From: an uncultured Slackia sp.
GTDB taxonomy: Bacteria; Actinomycetota; Coriobacteriia; Coriobacteriales; Eggerthellaceae
Length of the DNA stretch: 8,686 bases
Direction: 5' to 3'
Assembly: GCA_937895975.1 (NCBI GenBank)
Contig: CALBLG010000140.1
Coordinates: forward strand, 1-8,686
Below are positions 8,359-8,686 of the stretch, in pieces (the stretch's first letter is position 1; the number at the start of each line of letters is the position of its first letter). The position numbers were made by a program, and so were the translations under genes. A model generated the notes under the pieces. It was not told where the DNA came from, ran no database searches, and saw only the letters and a program-made list of their open reading frames with translations.

Positions 8359-8389
8359 TTGTCGCAATACATTGTGACAATATGACAAC
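8359..8389 (+). promoter_or_regulatory. operator-like dyad and tandem repeat upstream of the Tat gene
   Basis: TTGTCGCAA (8359-8367) faces TTGTGACAA (8372-8380) as an inverted pair; with flanking bases each arm is 11 bp with one mismatch, two bases apart. A further half site, TATGACAAC, abuts at 8381-8389. TTGTGACAATATGACAAC matches the nrfD-operon element at 15 of 18 positions. TTGTCG (8359-8364) and TATGAC (8381-8386), 16 bases apart, could be the -35 and -10, so a bound protein would cover the promoter. Confidence 0.55.
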
Positions 8390-8404
8390 TAAGGATTTGG
8401 CCAA

Positions 8405-8488
8405 TTCTTATCAGGAGCGGTTTCGCGTCGGGGGATGCGGAATCGCAAGGGGCGGCCCGTAAGGGCCGCAGGGGATATCCGATAAGAA
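8405..8488 (+). ncRNA. candidate cis-regulatory RNA: three-way junction in the Tat-gene leader
   Basis: TTCTTATC (8405-8412) pairs exactly with GATAAGAA (8481-8488), enclosing two hairpins: 8421-8427 with 8436-8442 (seven pairs, two wobbles) and GCGGCCC–GTAA–GGGCCGC (8452-8469, a GNRA loop). The joining strands are purine-rich (AGGAGCGG, TCGCAAGG and AGGGGATATCC). The P1-like helix recalls S-box RNAs, but the rest of the S-box core is missing, and I recognise no known riboswitch class. The fold is hand-drawn, and no covariation could be tested. Confidence 0.5.
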
Positions 8489-8514
8489 CGAGCATGCCGC
8501 AAGGGGAATTTGGG

Positions 8515-8553
8515 GAATCGGGCATCGCGTCCAGTGCTGGACGTGTGCCATTC
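8515..8553 (+). other. 16-bp stem-loop in the Tat-gene leader
   Basis: The 5' arm 8515-8533 pairs with 8538-8553: GAAT/ATTC, GGCA/TGCC and CGCGTCCA/TGGACGTG, with a two-base and a one-base bulge on the 5' side, one G·T wobble and loop GTGC. No T-tract follows, so it looks like a structural element of the leader rather than a terminator. Confidence 0.6.
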
Positions 8554-8579
8554 TGGGGCGAAAACAAGCCCGCAACAAA

Positions 8580-8633
8580 CTCTTCTCGCCTCATGCAAGG
8601 GGATATCCTGACACGATCTTTGGAGGAGGAGAG
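8580..8633 (+). promoter_or_regulatory. Shine-Dalgarno sequence and possible sequestering helix
   Basis: The ribosome site GGAGGAGGAGAG (8622-8633) touches the ATG at 8634. CTCTTCTC (8580-8587) can pair with GAGGAGAG (8626-8633) through eight pairs, one a wobble; after a two-base bulge, CTC (8590-8592) pairs with GAG (8623-8625). This would hide the whole ribosome site, as in translationally controlled leaders. An unstructured polypyrimidine patch could also pair with a purine-rich site by chance. Confidence 0.5.
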
Positions 8634-8686
8634 ATGTCAGGAGCACACGGCCCGAAAGGGCTCACGCGCCGCAATTTTCTCAAAAC
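8634..8686 (+). CDS. N-terminus of a Tat-exported protein (partial)
   Basis: Only 17 codons are in the window: MSGAHGPKGLTRRNFLK and onward. TRRNFLK is a textbook twin-arginine motif ([ST]RRxFLK), so the product is probably folded in the cytoplasm and exported by Tat. Tat substrates are typically cofactor-bearing redox enzymes such as molybdopterin oxidoreductases or flavin fumarate-reductase-like proteins; which of these cannot be told here. A strong GGAGGAGG site and the long structured leader support the start. Its position right after an operon with an NrfD-like quinone-interacting protein makes a respiratory role plausible (inference). Confidence 0.82.
   Translation, partial: MSGAHGPKGLTRRNFLK

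Larger units (their letters stand above)
8310..8633 (+). other. 324-bp intergenic region: operator, promoter and structured leader
   Basis: No credible gene lies here. The first 60 bases are AT-rich with no strong terminator after gntR. Operator-like repeats follow at 8359-8389, and from about 8400 the DNA is GC-rich and full of complementary segments, as in a structured 5' leader. GCAAGGGG occurs three times (8445-8452, 8499-8506, 8595-8602), and AGGGGATATCC twice (8470-8480, 8598-8608). Confidence 0.75.

Noticed and set aside
8435..8485. 16-codon Arg-rich open frame in the Tat leader (possible leader peptide)
   Set aside because: Its ATG lies directly against a G-run with no proper spacing and inside a hairpin. 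Five Arg codons in 16 are curious, but GC-rich DNA produces such runs by chance.
8405..8488. S-box (SAM-I) riboswitch
   Set aside because: The closing helix looks similar, but the conserved GGCAACC segment and the rest of the SAM-binding core are absent.
7440..8594. 384-codon minus-strand frame covering the gntR gene, part of the slipin gene and the leader region
   Set aside because: It overlaps two well-supported + strand genes and the structured leader; composition is typical of a shadow and no ribosome site or domain is visible.
8494..8686. Open frame starting at ATG 8494 with no stop to the window end, in a different frame from the Tat gene
   Set aside because: No ribosome site precedes it, and it overlaps the stem-loop, the Shine-Dalgarno sequence and the Tat start. 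The Tat motif in the other frame is much stronger evidence.

Overview
The window comes from a GC-rich bacterium and every supported gene lies on the + strand. The content suggests a Coriobacteriia / Eggerthellaceae-type actinobacterium: a site-2 protease–ispG–proS isoprenoid/translation block, a stand-alone NrfD-like quinone-interacting membrane protein, a YtrA-type GntR regulator, and a Tat-exported protein behind a long leader. This assignment is inference from gene content and codon style, not from a search.

Layout. (1) 1-294 is non-coding, with a 15-bp inverted repeat (1-15 / 116-130) and other dyads. (2) 295-1368 encodes an M50 site-2 protease that appears to lack the usual PDZ domain and carries a winged-helix-like insert. 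It ends at a clear intrinsic terminator. (3) 1482-4400 holds ispG (MEP pathway) and proS (prolyl-tRNA synthetase), followed by a GGGACA-type palindrome and a second terminator. (4) 4792-5778 encodes a BASS-family (bile acid:sodium symporter type) transporter with its own promoter, structured leader and terminator. (5) 5974-8309 is a tight three-gene operon: an NrfD-like membrane protein, a slipin/stomatin-like SPFH protein and a YtrA-type GntR repressor. The last two overlap by ATGA. (6) 8310-8633 is a 324-bp intergenic region with operator-like repeats and a highly structured leader. It precedes the first 17 codons of a Tat-signal protein that runs off the window.

The most interesting part is 5880-8686. 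The two promoter regions (5912-5929 and 8372-8389) share an 18-bp motif with 15 identical positions, arranged as tandem 9-mers. This suggests that one regulator, most simply the GntR encoded between them, controls both the nrfD–slipin–gntR operon and the Tat protein. The Tat gene leader can fold into a three-way junction closed by an 8-bp helix (8405-8412 / 8481-8488), then a 16-bp stem-loop, then a helix that masks the Shine-Dalgarno sequence up to the start codon. This is the architecture expected of a translational riboswitch or other cis-regulatory RNA. I could not match it to a known class. Together these elements could form a regulated respiratory or membrane-redox module. The substrate and partner enzyme cannot be read from this window.
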